From Scytalidium lignicola (Eukaryota; Ascomycota; Leotiomycetes): a DNA stretch of 64,000 bases. Shown piece by piece: positions 33,289 to 45,385 of this stretch (positions within the stretch are counted from its first letter, which is position 1; the number at the start of each line of letters is the position of its first letter). Location: positions 62,001 through 126,000 of the forward strand of contig NCSJ02000091.1 in assembly GCA_002812745.2 (NCBI GenBank). The letters are read 5' to 3'. A model generated the notes under the pieces. That model did not search any database. It had not been told where the DNA came from and saw only the letters and a list, made by a program, of their open reading frames with translations. A program made the translations under genes and the position numbers.

Positions 33289-34532
33289 ATGGCCACGGCA
33301 AAGTCGAGAAGTGCAAAGGAACGCATCCTCGCTGCTGCAAATCAGCGAGAGTCACTCTTGCAGACCATCGCGGCTACCCAGCACGCGGTATCCACCTTGT
33401 CGCAAACCAAAATCGACCTTGAAGCCATCAAGGCGAACTGGTATGCCGCCGACGAGAGATGTGGTATTCTTGCCGTGGCAGTCGAAGGAGAGAAGGCAGA
33501 GTGGGAGGAATTGAAAGGGAGTAAAATCAAGAGAATTCTTCATCGGTCAAAATTTGACCAGAAAGTCAAAAAANGAAGAAAATGACTACACTGAAGCTAT
33601 GGAATGGCTGGAGAAGGCGAGGGCCTCGAGAGATGTTCTAAAGGAGCAAGTGGATAAGATGAAGGGAAAGAGGGATGCGCTGGAGAATATGGCCAAGGAG
33701 CATGTCGAGGCACAAATCGCCCTTGATGCACTATACAGCTCCGTCTTTGATGGACCAACACCAGACCATCGGCAGGAAGACGAGCTTGAGGAAACCGTCC
33801 TAGTTGCTCAGAAGGTATCAGCCTGCGGTGCTCCGTTTGTTAAAGCTAGAAAAGAAGCTGCTGCTAACTACGTCTAATAAGGCTTATGACTCAATTCAGG
33901 GTCGCCTCACACATGCTTCTCACGTCGTCAATGCCGTTTCTACGGCCCACATGTGCTTGAATTACGCCATCAAGAGTGCTGGATATGCACTAGAGGTCTC
34001 AAATACCGATATTGCCAATCGAAGAGTTACAGCCTCTTTACGCAGCATCAACAATTTCAGCTCTGCACATGCTGACTGGGCTGAGCGTGACTCGTTGCAA
34101 TGGGCACAGAGGACCCTTACTGAAGCCGAGCATTTCATGGCTGTCGCCCATCAGCTGGACCCACGGGTGCAAGGATTTAGGACTCCAAAAGTCGCTGACG
34201 GAAACAGTAGTGTCGCTGGAATTCTGGATCAGGCTGTAGACAATCCCGTCACAGACTATATGTTCCACCGCGAAATCCAAGCCACGTTGGATGGACTTGC
34301 TGAGGCAGCAATGATCGTTGATATAGAGCTAAAACGAGCGGAGGAGAGAATGGCGATAATAGAAGATGAGATGAAACCAGCGGATGCACATTTGAAGGGA
34401 GCGAGACATAATCTCATCGTTGCACGCGCCGCCACCTTCGAGAAAGCGATAGCTGACGACCGAGGCGCGGCGCCTCCATACGAAGGGCCCTACGTTTCTG
34501 ACACTACATCGCCGTACGACGAGGTAAAATAG
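33289..34532 (+). CDS. Coiled-coil-rich hypothetical protein
   Basis: Two exons, 33289-33814 and 33882-34532, joined by a 67-bp intron (GTATCA...AATAAG) that keeps the frame. The N at 33574 breaks the frame in the record, but dropping it gives one continuous reading frame of 391 aa, so the break is probably an artefact. The first exon is rich in Lys, Glu, Ala and Leu with heptad-like spacing, suggesting coiled coils at about residues 15-65 and 90-150. The second exon is also helical and ends in a disordered Pro-rich tail. No domain is recognisable. It may associate through its coils with itself or another protein. It is divergent from the 2EXR gene. Confidence 0.7.
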
Positions 34533-35323
34533 ATCAAGATGGTTTGCTTATTAGCACTTTATAATATAATACAACATAAGTTAGGTTTAAGATTATGTCT
34601 AAGTAATATATGTGAAATATTCGCAAACTGACTGTTAAACAAAGAATCTATTTTTTGAGTCTCGAGCACCATCCTATTCTGAGCTGCTGAGAAAAGTGAT
34701 TAGCATCCGTGTAGGTTAATTACTGTGTTATGCAAAACATGGAAACAAACAGATTGTCTTGTAAGGCATTATAGCTATTTTAAACGTACTGAAAACTACA
34801 AATAGCTTCGAGCAGCAATTTGGAATAAACTATCCTGCATATAACTTTAGGAATTGAACAGTGAGCTTACTGGTGCTGAGGTCCGACTATAAATAGATCA
34901 TGCATGTACTGTATTCACTTACTTGGTTAATGAGACAGGTGGAACCAATATGACCTTTTGAGAATAGCCTCTAGTGAATAGTGAAATAGCTTTAATTCCG
35001 AGTCACTACATATAGTTTCCTTTCTCCCATATACCCCGCTGAAAAGTAGTCTTCTCCTCCGTACGGTGGAGGGGTCCGTGCTTTTTTCTTTCTGGTTGGC
35101 TCTAAGTGAGGGCCAGCCCTAAGCGAATGCAAGATGACTCAGCATCAGCCATGGAAACCACTGCTATTGGCTAGCCTGCCCTGTGAATGTGTGTGCACAG
35201 CTTGGGGGCCACAAATATGCACGTCATCCACACCAAAAGGGCTTTTCTGAAGAAGCTCGACGTCAGCATACTGTATTAGGAAATTCACTACTGCCGCCTT
35301 TACGACAATTACACTCTATTGAA
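34533..35323. other. Intergenic, no gene seen
   Basis: AT-rich sequence after the coiled-coil gene. I see no coding frame with recognisable content. Confidence 0.5.
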
Positions 35324-36505
35324 ATGAATCCTATCCCTATCCCTCCCACTCTCCCAGTTCCGAGAAGCCAGGAGGAGTGGCTGCTGGAGGCCCAGAGAGA
35401 AGGCGTGGCCAACCAGACCCTCCACGCCAATACCATCCAATTCCAGTCCGGCTCGGCGGTGGTCTACCGCCAATACTTGTTGATGAGAACGATTTGGACT
35501 CCTACCAGGCGTGAGCGGTTCGATCCCGCCGCGTTGGGCCGAACCTGACACTTGGAACGGACCGAGGCCCATTTATCGACTTACGCTTCTTGGGCGACTT
35601 ACCTCGACAGCTTCGCCACGCCCGGCACCTTCCACGAAGGTGTTTTTAGTGTGGTGAAGCGGGCACAAGAGCTGTGCCAGCAGGGTGCGACCTCGGATGC
35701 GCCGCCGTCGAGTCGCACTCGAAACCATCGCCCGGCCCCCAGTACCACCGCGGGACGAACAAATCGCCAATGGGCGTTTTGGTAGACTTTGCGAATGGAG
35801 TGTCCCTACCTTTCTTAAAAACCCATGACTGGGTTCCTCATCGAATGGAGATTCAGGCCCAATTCGGGGCCAAGCGGTACGCTGCTAGGGTAGACGGATA
35901 CCTCTGGGACCGCCTCCAAGGTCGCCCTTGGGGTGTGTGTGTGTTAAAAGTTAAAAGGAGTAAGATTGCTTGATTGTTCCTATGCAAGATACGGTGTTCT
36001 AATATACAGTAGGGTGCAATCCAATCCCAAGAACCGATATCAGACATTGATCAAGGAATACGAGCCAAGGGAACCCCCTCAAGGGATTCCGTTCAACAGT
36101 GTGAAGTCAAGGCGCACAGGCGCCATGTGGTGGGCCGCGCCCTGTAGATGCAGGAGACGAGCGAGATGGTGGGGAGGCGCCAGCATCGGTAAGTGAAGCC
36201 CCAAGGCTATGCTATATATACAGTAAGATGAAATTATCCATACTGACCGAGTACTCCCCCAAAACAGCTTTTGGATGCTGTTGCAGGACCAGGATGAGGT
36301 TTACCTCATTTTGGCCGAATTCGAGGAGTCCTACGTCCGGTATCTCCAAGGTCGGCCGCTGCCGGGAGACCAACAAACCTCGTTCCTGACCATGAACCGC
36401 ATGGGTCCATGGTATACCTGGGATAGAGCTGCAATGGAAGAGCTGGGCGGCATCGTGCTGGCCCTGGGATACCGGGCGGAGGAGGATCACCGTCACAACA
36501 ACTAA
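35324..36505 (+). pseudogene. Broken fungal nuclease-fold-like protein
   Basis: Successive pieces match a widespread unnamed ascomycete family, but in several frames. The first part (from ATG at 35324) runs to a TGA at about 35546 and continues in the same frame to about 35785. Another frame then carries V-D-F-A-N-G-V-S-L-P-F, then R-V-D-G-Y-L-W and V-C-V-L-K-V-K. In the family this last pair reads as the Asp and Glu-x-Lys of a PD-(D/E)XK-like fold; here the Glu position is Lys (codon AAA). A piece with M-Q-E-T-S-E-M-V near 36150 is preceded by TAG. After an intron ending AACAG the last exon is intact: D-E-V-Y-L-I-L-A-E-F, F-L-T-M-N and M-G-P-W-Y-T-W. With two stops, frame changes and a lost key residue it is dead. 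Functional inference for the family is uncertain. Confidence 0.68.
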
Positions 36506-37080
36506 ATTGGTCGCAGGGCCGAGGACGGGTTGTATATACGATTATTGAAGTGAACTGCAAAGGCAAAGACAACTGAGCTTTACATGTAATATTATAGCTA
36601 GAAAACGATTCTGGTTTTTTGTCTACTCGACTTTTACTGCTGAAATAAATACAGGTGTTCTTCAATATTAAAACTTACAGTAGGCCTAATGTGGATGTCC
36701 TGTGATCTCGTTGATATCAGACAAAGCGTAATATAAAAGGATTTCTATCCAATTGGGTAGAAATCGTACAGGAATGAATACTTGTAAGGGACGGAGCACA
36801 TTTAGCCTCATTTAAGATTTTCATCCATATTTGCTTTCTGCTCCGCTCCATCCCAACGGCCACACACAAAGGCTCCCTCCCCTGAAATCCTTTTCATCAA
36901 CCGCCTGACAACACCATCGGCTGCAAATGTTTACCCTTGTAAATCGAACTCCAACAACAAACTAGCAAAATCTTCGAACTCTACCACCCCCACTTTGTTA
37001 TTTTCGACTTCTCCAACTTCCCACTTCCTCAAATACATCTCAGTCGCAGTGTGTCCTCTACTATACCCAATCTATCGACT
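36506..37080. other. Intergenic; promoter of downstream gene
   Basis: No gene. About 36840-37080 is rich in C, T and A with long pyrimidine stretches, typical of fungal core promoters and 5' leaders. Confidence 0.5.
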
Positions 37081-38102
37081 ATGGAACAGCTAGTTAAAGT
37101 CCCTGTAGCTGACCTACAAGCTAAGCACGGCAACTTCTTCCATCGAACCCTAAGTAGCACTTTGTCCACGGAACTAGCAGAACGCACGTTTGCGCAAATT
37201 ATTGATGGCCTTCCGACAAGAGACGACATCGGATATTCTCCAATTTACAGCGATGAAATCGCTAATAATGCTACACCATCTTCAGAAGCAATGAAAGCTG
37301 CAAAAGAACTGCGAGAATTTTGCAAAATTCACTATACTCAAATCGATGCCAAGGCAAGTTCAAGTTATCCAGGAATTCGTAGCAGCAAATTTTGATAGAT
37401 TGAATAGGTTGCCCAGAGGTATCAAGATGCTCTCCCTGGATCCTCAGAATTCTATATGCGGTTGCTAGAGATGATAGCTGTTGCTTGTCACGATATTGCA
37501 GCCCTTGTTCATGACAAGACAAAGCCGGGTTTTCGGCGACAAGGTCAAAGTCCCTACACGATTCTTGCTGCCCTTGAAGGTCGGCCAACAGATTTCATGC
37601 ATGAAGATTATACTGCTTGGCAACAATACCCCCAAGGTATTTCTGATATGGTGGGATACTGGGCAGAATATCATCTCTTCGGTGGCGTAGTGCTCTTTGA
37701 CAGAGGAGAATCCGGTGTTGAAGTACATTCCTTCTTGGTTCTATCCCAGTAGATCCTTCATAACTAACCAGAAAAAACCAGTGCAAACGTGCACTTCTAC
37801 ATCCAGTTGGACGCTCTAGGATTTTTCAGCTTACGGAATCACAAATTTTGCAATTCTCCAAATATGTAAAACAATTCGCTGACAGCCCTGACGGTGCTAA
37901 TATACCAACGCCGTTTCCATTCCAGGCAGAGAAGTACGCCTATCGAGTGGATCCATTCGATTCCATGTCACTCAACATCTTTCGCAATAAATATGAGCGG
38001 ATTATACCACAGGATAGGCAAGCTCGGTGTGTTCAACGTCTCGCAGACTTTCCTGACTTAGCAGATGTACTCGTACAGATTAATAATCAAGAGTCTAGCT
38101 AA
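37081..38102 (+). CDS. Conserved fungal protein of unknown function, three exons
   Basis: Exons 37081-37353, 37408-37722 and 37782-38102 join exactly to give 302 aa. The first intron is a GC-AG intron (AAG/GCAAGT...AATAG/GTT); no GT donor nearby keeps the frame. The second is GT-AG, 59 bp, with an AACTAAC branch sequence. Features include helical W-A-E-Y-H-L-F-G-G-V-V-L-F-D-R-G-E-S-G at the end of exon 2, and in exon 3 R-V-D-P-F-D-S-M-S-L-N-I-F-R-N-K-Y-E-R near the C-terminus. I recognise this order as a recurring ascomycete family without a known function. No signal peptide or membrane segment. The gene looks intact and sits beside AT-rich, transposon-bearing DNA. Confidence 0.75.
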
Positions 38103-39257
38103 TAATTAAAATCATTTATTAGATTTCAAACGCCTTATACCGTCTTGAATATTGCAAGTTTATTAATTTCTTTGCACCTCACGCTTAGATCTAGCCTATT
38201 ATTAGTTATGATGCACATACTTGCAGGAAATTATTATGAAAATTTATCATACTTATTAGCTTATTTAAAATCTTAATAGTTCTTCCATTATTTGTGACTT
38301 TAGAAGTTTGACTTTCTTTGCTAAAGCTACTCTACAATCAATCTCTTTGTTGACTTCTTTTCCACTCTTTTTNGACGGCATTTATCCGAATAGAACTATA
38401 CTTCTCTTTGGTTTCTTCACAATCCTTTTAGGGGCTTGAATAATAGGAGTTGATGGCTTTGAACATGACGGATTTGAAAGAGCAGGAAAGCTTTGAGACA
38501 TCGCGGGTCTACACACGTTCACTCGTAGATTGTTCTAGCATCGGAGGTACAGTAAAAGTCTCAGCCGGCTGGAAGAGGTTTATATATATATAGTTATACC
38601 TGTCCTCTGTACAGTAGTTAATTTAGTCGTCATTTCAATATATTTCATGGGAACCTATTACGATCGGGGCAATTAGCCTGTGTAACGGAACCGAGATTTA
38701 TATTTTCAATGATTCTGACTAGGTGAAACGATCCGCTCCTATCACGAAAAAAAAAANCCATCGTTAACCTGGGGTCATAATAATTCCATGGGCCTAATAC
38801 GATCAAATCCGGTAAGGGATCTAATCGTGCATGAACTATAGTCTTTTTTAAGGAAACACAATAGACACGTGCTATAACTATTGTCCTGAGGAATCTGACT
38901 AATACTGCTCCATTGTCGGAACGATTGTTCCATCATATAATGATATTCATGAGATCCACTTACTCATTAACTAGCGTAGCTTTTACATCAGTTTTCTAAG
39001 GAGGTATTTATACATAATTACCGTAGAGACTCATCTGTAAGAATGTAGAACTAGTAGGGATAAAACCTTACCACTTCGGTAAATAACCATGTATATGGTA
39101 TAGCTAACAGCCACCCATGCTACCCCTATTTGCCATCAATTTTTGGTGTTTTACCTCCCAAATTCTATTATTCCCAAGCGTCGCAAGTCAATTTTTTNGA
39201 TCAATTATACCTTTACAAGAAGTCTCAACTAATATTCAATATCCTGATCGCCCTAAA
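38103..39257. other. AT-rich flank of transposon remnant
   Basis: No gene. The sequence is AT-rich and contains two loosely similar blocks at about 38646 and 38786 (CATGGG...TACGATC). It probably represents RIP-damaged repeat DNA around the transposase. Ns occur after homopolymers near 38373, 38757 and 39198. Confidence 0.45.
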
Positions 39258-40802
39258 ATGGGCCCCAAAATCAAATCATTGGCTAAACGTATTTATACCC
39301 CTAGAAACAAGCCAATCACAGCATCACGCCATTTTTATTCCAGAAAACGCAAGATTGAGGTGTTAAAATTCTTTCTTCACTACAAAGTTGCTGTTCCACC
39401 TTCTCCAAACCACCAAAGACACCCTCTTCGTTCTGGCGTTCCAGAGCCAATTTACACCCTTGAGATGATATATCAACCTGTAACTATACAAGAAGCTTCT
39501 GAATACTATAAAATCCCATTTAGTATAATACGAAGATAATGGGCAACACAAGATAAAATATTAGCCGGTAAGACATTTATCTATTCATCTTGTTAGCCTG
39601 AGCTAAAGCAAGAGTTATATACTCAAATTCTAACTTATAAAAAAGCTAACAAAGTGGTTACAATAAGATGGATTCGTCGTATTACAAGGCAAATATTCAA
39701 AGCTAAATATCCTCAATGTGATTCAATATTCACATTTTCAAAAGGATGGTTTTATGGGTTTCAGAAGTGATATCATCTTTCAAGACGTCGGATTACTAAA
39801 CAAGCTAACAAGCTCCTTGCAGAATATATTCAACTTACCAATAGCTTTCTTCAATTCATTAGAAGAAATTCTTAGATTGATCGAGCAATCAATCCAAATA
39901 CTCAGCAAGATCTTGAGATTTTACCAAAACAACGTTTTCCCAAAGTTAAAATACTTAATATGGATGAAATACTTATTCCTTTTGAGTATCTGGATGGTTA
40001 TTCATATGATATCAAAGGTTCTAAGACTGTATTAGGATATACAAATCGAAGTAGTTAGGATAAACGTTAAGTAATACTAGTATTATATATCTTTGTAGAT
40101 AGGATACAACGTCTTAAGCTAAACCTTATATTTCATGGTGTTTCCAAGGCTATAAGTAGAATCTACGAAAAAGAACATCATTTATACAGTCCAGATATTA
40201 TAATAGAATACAATTCTACAGTATATAACAACGAGGAATTACTTATTCAATGGATTGATGAGGAGTTGATTCCTTTAACTAATCAGAACAATACATTGTT
40301 GGTTATGGATGTGGCTACTTTTTACAAAACAGATGAGGTTTTGAGCCATCTTAAATCAGTTAATATAACTCTAGCTTTTATACTTCCAGGTTGTACAAGT
40401 TTATTACAACCACTAGATACAGCTGTCGATAAGCTATTTAAGCAATGGCTTGAAGATGCTATAAATGAGTATGTATTAGCTAAGGAGGCTAATCAACTTA
40501 ATTTTAAGTAGAGTATATCTGACAAGCGTATTATGACTATTTATGTAGTTGCAAAAGCAGCTTAATATCTTCAGGATGAGAAAAAAGCATTGGTTCAACA
40601 ATCTTTTATTCAATGTAGTATTAGTATACGTCCAGATGGGAGTCAAGACAAGCAAATCAAGATCAAAGATATACCAGAGGATGCAATAGATTATTCAGGG
40701 TAAGAGTTTAGTAGTTATAACCTTGAAAAGATTCAAGAAGAACTGTGTAAAGAGGTTAGTTCTGTTATTGATGAAGAAGAAGTAATAATAGTAGAGTGGT
40801 AG
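39258..40802 (+). mobile_element. Pogo/Tc1-like DDE transposase, RIP-degraded
   Basis: One reading frame runs from about 39258 to 40802 with no frameshift that I can detect, but it is cut by many stop codons, for example TAA at 39537, TAG at 39594 and TGA at 39768. The protein is a DDE_1-type transposase of the pogo family. The three catalytic acids are visible: Asp in N-M-D-E (codon 39963), Asp in V-M-D-V-A-T-F (40308) and Asp in L-L-Q-P-L-D-T-A-V (40416). All stops I checked can arise from CAA, CAG, CGA or TGG by C-to-T or G-to-A change. A basic N-terminal region would hold the DNA-binding domain. I could not find convincing terminal inverted repeats, so element limits are unknown. Confidence 0.85.
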
Positions 40803-42321
40803 TAATAGATTTCAGTTATCCAGCATTCAAAGATTTAGGTGTTCAAGATCAAATTTACGGTTAAACTATATGGAGAAATGATCACCAGATTCTTACTCGG
40901 CTAAATGCGGGCCCTTGCTAGTTCTATATTCTTATGGATGAGACTCTACGGTACGGTTCGGACCGAAGTGTTACGTATAAAGTACCACCCCCTCACCTTA
41001 AAATATGTGGTGCGTTTAATTGTACCCAAAAGATTCATACGTTAAAGGTAAAAGTGTGATTTGCGTGATCTCATTTGCTCAAACCTTTGTATAACCCTTG
41101 CAATGTGAGGATTCTATTTTATGGATATTACTCAAATGAGCTCATATGGTCTTTGCAGTCCTGGTTCAGAATCTTACTGTACTGTAAAATCCTAGTCTGA
41201 TCCTGGTCTAATCCTAGCAATAATCCCAGTTTTGACCCTTGAATCTTTTGGTGGGGGTCGTAAAAGTACGAAATTTAGGAGCATGCGTAAGCGTCTCGTA
41301 CCAAAATTTAATGTCACACAATTGCGGGTTCTTGCAGATAGTTATTGGGGTTCATGTCTTAAAAATAGATTTCCATCCGCGGAGAAAGAACAGACGCCGA
41401 TAGTGGGTGTTCCAACGCGTTTAGGCCGCGAATTGCAGCACTTGGTTAGTCCAAGGCAAGAATACCGTACGTACGTACCTGCACTAATAGTCGCAAACCA
41501 ACCACCATGGAGTAGTTGGCTTGCGAGGAGTCGATGCCAAGCCGTATTGGTACGAACTCCAATTTTGTGATTGAGGCTGTGCTTGCTTGTGTATAAATAC
41601 AGAATCCCTAATTCAGACTCTCAACGGCTGATTATGATTATGCTCTGATCCTTGTGGCTTTGTGCGGATTTTTGTGCCACCGATGCCATTGCTCGAACGA
41701 GTACATGGTACTATCGTACGAAACATCCAAGCAGATTTTGAAATACACAGATCTTTTAACTTAAAACTTGCACCCTTTTCCTTGTCTTGTACTCTAGATC
41801 CCTAAATTATAGAATTGTAATTAAGCTAAAAAANTTCAAAATTCAAAATTCAATATGTTAATTAAAACTGATCATTTTTATAGTATTAAATTAATAGATG
41901 TGTAAATACAGTACTGTACATATTCATTACTTCAAAAACAACTGCCCAAGTCAAAGGTAGAGACCCACTCGTACTCGTCCCGGTACTACCGGTACTGTAT
42001 TTAGGGGGCGGAGCTTAAAATAATCTTAAACCTTAAAAACTTTGAAGCCAAATATCAACCAATGATGGCCGCCGCTTCGTGCACGTTCTTCACCTGACAG
42101 GGAGCCGCCTTCTAGCAGCGATATCACGTGCAACCGATCCTCACACATGTGCGCAGCCTCGAGCGCTGTATGGCTTGATGAAGTTCCCATATTTTGTTAG
42201 ATCTTCTGTTAGATCACTGAACACATTTACCTGCATGGCTTGCAGGATTCGCTCTTGTCTGGAAGTACTTAGCCGCAGTGCATCTTGTCTTGGCGCTTAT
42301 CTATTCTTGATGTAGTTGTAA
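40803..42321. other. AT-rich flank; no gene seen
   Basis: Probably repeat-derived near the transposase. A 112-codon plus-strand frame at 41232-41570 has no family signature. An N follows an A run at 41834. About 41990-42315 is less AT-rich but holds no supportable gene. Confidence 0.45.
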
Positions 42322-42633
42322 CTAACTCCTTACCAAAAACTTCCGGATCGTCTGGCTCGATGGCTGCTCAGCTTCAACGTCAGGATCTCCGTCTGACCAC
42401 ACACTATCACACCTCAATGTATTACTGTATTCATGAATCCTAAATAGAAATTTCAAATGCTCGATCAAGGTGTCTCCTTGCAATGTCTCCTGACCGGTAT
42501 TATTATAAAGAGACAATGGAGAGCCGATGGAAATGGTACAATTCTCAACCAACAAGCAGTACAAGCAATTCAAATAACAACCTTGTATTCGATAATATAA
42601 AGTTTCCTTCAAGTGCCTACATTCCTTAGCCAT
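42322..42633 (-). CDS. Hypothetical protein, possible first exon
   Basis: A 103-codon minus-strand frame starting at ATG 42633, with five cysteines among residues 5-32. Near its 3' end a GTAAGG donor follows the codons for Phe-Leu, and AATAG acceptors lie about 30 bp further on, so the frame may be the first exon of a longer gene. The resulting intron would be unusually short. No domain is recognisable. It starts 15 bp from the start of the secreted-protein gene on the opposite strand, so at least one of these two starts may be wrong. Confidence 0.28.
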   Translation of the reverse strand: MAKECRHLKETLYYRIQGCYLNCLYCLLVENCTISIGSPLSLYNNTGQETLQGDTLIEHLKFLFRIHEYSNTLRCDSVWSDGDPDVEAEQPSSQTIRKFLVRS

Positions 42634-42647
42634 ACCGAGTCTTCAAA

Positions 42648-44350
42648 ATGCGCCAATTTGCTCCTTACTCTCTCCTCCTCCTTCCATGGCAACAGCTGGC
42701 CTCGGCCAACCCTATGCCAATCCCAGAGTTACCAGGCGACGCCGACCATTCCATTCAATGCAGCCAAGTTGGTGATCCAAATGCAGACCCTAATGATCGT
42801 TGGAACACGGCTATGGCAGATGGTGCTTTTGCAAATGCCACAAATTACTACAATGACCAACGTGTTAACGATGGAGCCACCGCGACATTCGACAATCAAA
42901 TTTCTCATTTCTTTAACGGACCAGAGAGCTACGATTGCCAGCTGATCACCAGCGCCTGTGATGCCGGTGTTGGAAAGTGTGAAACCGTGACCAGCCCAGC
43001 AGGATGGCTGATTTTGAATTCCTTTTCAAACTTCCACAACGTGAGACCTCTTCTATCCTACTACATTTTCAATGTTTGACCAATTTTACAGACGTGGCTG
43101 AACTTTTATAATTCACTCACTGCTGCTGAAGCTGACCTTGCTCCCAACATTGCTTCCTTTGCAGCTACCTTTGCTCCCCCTCAAGTACAGAATGATGATG
43201 CCCTCAAGCTGTTCTTGGATATCACGTCAATATTGTTTGGTGTGTTCAATGCCGGCATTGGATTCTATGCTGGCACAGCCAAAGCATTGGCAGGTGTTCC
43301 GGGTAAGGCTATAGATAAGGGTTCTGCCGCAATAGTTGCAACCATTAACGGCGGTATTACTATTGGAAAAGACCAGCTGCCTGCGTACGTGTCTTCCACA
43401 TTTCATTGAACCTCATCTGACATGTTACTTATTATGCTCTAGTGCTGAACAACAAGCCATTAACGTTGCTCAACTCGGATCCGGCTTGTCTACCATCGTA
43501 AACTCGATGCAAAGCGTTATGTCAACGATGGTCACGGAAATTACCGAACAGGGAGGATACTTTTCTGCTAATCCCTTTGTCGCAATCCAGGATCTTTTCT
43601 CCAACGGTCAATTCTTGAACTCACCTCTCAGCACCATTGATGGTTTTGATCTCAAGACTTACTTTGAGCATATCATGTATGGTCTTCTTGCAGTCAAGGC
43701 TTGGCACTTAACTGAGAACCTGTACCCTGTCGTGATGTAGGTGTATAAGTCTGCATTTCTCTTCATACAAAATACTGATATCATTAATAGCTGGGTGAAC
43801 CAGGACTGTAGCCAGGAAAACAGTGTTTTGACTCAATTCTACGGAAAATCTCGATCCTGTGCTATTTCGGGAAATACTCTATATCTTTTGGGAATCATCG
43901 ACGACGGAACTCAGTAAGATACTCTAAAGCTAGTTGATAATATCAGAGCTAACAATATAATTTGTTTTAGCTCTCCCGACTACCTTCCAGGAGGTTCAAC
44001 CGACACTCTCACTGGTGACCAGAGCGTCTTTGCTGGACTTAGTATTGATGACTTTGTAGTCAGTGCCTTCCAAGGCTTCCAGTTGAATGGGAACCAGCCA
44101 GGCTACCAGATGCCATTCCCATCCTACAACATTGATGGCTCCGGTAATCAGGTTTCTTTCCCTTTCACCCAGGGCATTCGCACACCAGGTTTGCTCAACA
44201 TCCCTACCTGCGACTATAATACTTTCCACAGTGCCTGGTTCAGCACAGATGTGAGTTTTCCCGCTTTATGAGTACTTTGGAAATACCATCTAACGTTTTA
44301 TACAGACCCAACCCGGTAGCCGTGGACCAAACTTCCCTTGCCAGCCATAA
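42648..44350 (+). CDS. Secreted protein of unknown function, six exons
   Basis: Exons 42648-43040, 43092-43384, 43443-43736, 43791-43913, 43971-44250 and 44306-44350 join without a frame break to give 475 aa; introns are 51-58 bp. The N-terminus is a signal peptide ending around Ala-Ser-Ala, so the product is secreted. The mature protein begins with a Cys-containing region (W-N-T-A-M-A-D-G-A-F-A ... S-H-F-F-N-G-P-E-S-Y) and then C-E-T-V-T-S-P-A-G-W-L-I-L-N-S-F, a motif I associate with a recurring family of secreted ascomycete proteins of unknown role, possibly the DUF7872 group. A Gly/Ala-rich segment around residues 185-240 may be a helix pair or membrane-active part; that is inference. The C-terminus has no GPI signal. 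Confidence 0.75.
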
Positions 44351-45385
44351 GGGTAGGAAGGAAATATATTTATAGGAATTATGGTACAGAAAGATAGACT
44401 ACAGATCTTTGTTAACAATGATACATGCTTCTTGCTTTTCTTGTTGTATATACGCATCATGTCATGTATATAGACCATAGATTTCAGTTTCTTTTAAATA
44501 GAGTCACTCGTTTACGTCACTTGGTTATCAGTACTTGCCGTGATATGTAACATTTAAAGTAAGAATTGATATTTGGGGGACTAAGAAGGAGGCGAGTATC
44601 AGAGTCTGATTTAAACTGAGAAGAGATCAAGACCTATTTATACCTTGACTTCATGGTGTACTATATCAGAGCTGTAAACACCACTCTCGTTTTCACTAGC
44701 TACCCACGCGCGAAGAAAGCAAGCGAGGTTTGCTAGGAAATCAAGGCTTAGAACCAGGAAGATGAAAATAAGAATAGGACCTATTTCTATGCCTTAAGGA
44801 CTTACAAGACAAATGATTCTCTACATTATTCATTCTTCGGTCCGATATCAGTGGAGATATTAGGCACAAATGATTATGGGTTCGAGTCTGCCAACCTATT
44901 AAAGTTTTCCCTCCACAAAAAGCTATTGAACTTATTGGTTTATTACTGATCAAATACGAGGATTGTCATCTAAGATCTCACATTTCTAAAAAGGGGCTAC
45001 AAAGTTTTCGAATAGTATTCGTGAAAAAAGAATTCGCGGGTAGCTAGTACTTGCATGATTTTATATAGCTTTGATCACAGAGATATGTAATGACAAACCA
45101 ACTGGGTGACAACAGGTTTATTACGCAAGACAGAGCTTTCTGGAGTATTTGGTAATAATAACTTACTTTGGATTATACCTGATATTGTCTTCGAAGGAAA
45201 ACAGCTTAACGAGGATGCGAGGTTAGCTGAGCTGGCCGAGCCGAGGGATGACTAAAGCCTGAGTAAAAACCGCAAACATTCTGAGTGCGATGCGCAAATG
45301 AGAAAGAACTATTTCGAAATATTCCTAAGATTTTCATATACTCCTTGATCATTTTACTGCGCAGTATTATTTACTTAACTAACCA
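44351..45385. other. Intergenic, no gene seen
   Basis: About 1 kb between convergent gene ends. A tRNA-like T-loop sequence at about 44878 is isolated and does not form a tRNA. No coding frame is supported. Confidence 0.5.

Noticed and set aside
38646..38806. Two loosely similar blocks with CATGGG...TACGATC
   Set aside because: Similarity is too short and diverged to define a repeat element.
39070..40965. Shared ACTTCGGT on opposite strands as terminal repeats of the transposon
   Set aside because: Only 8 bp, with no extension and no target duplication.
41232..41570. 112-codon plus-strand frame
   Set aside because: No domain, low-complexity flanks and position in repeat-like DNA; probably chance.
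44870..44900. tRNA-like T-loop sequence GGGTTCGAGTCTGCC
   Set aside because: No matching acceptor, D or anticodon arms can be folded around it.
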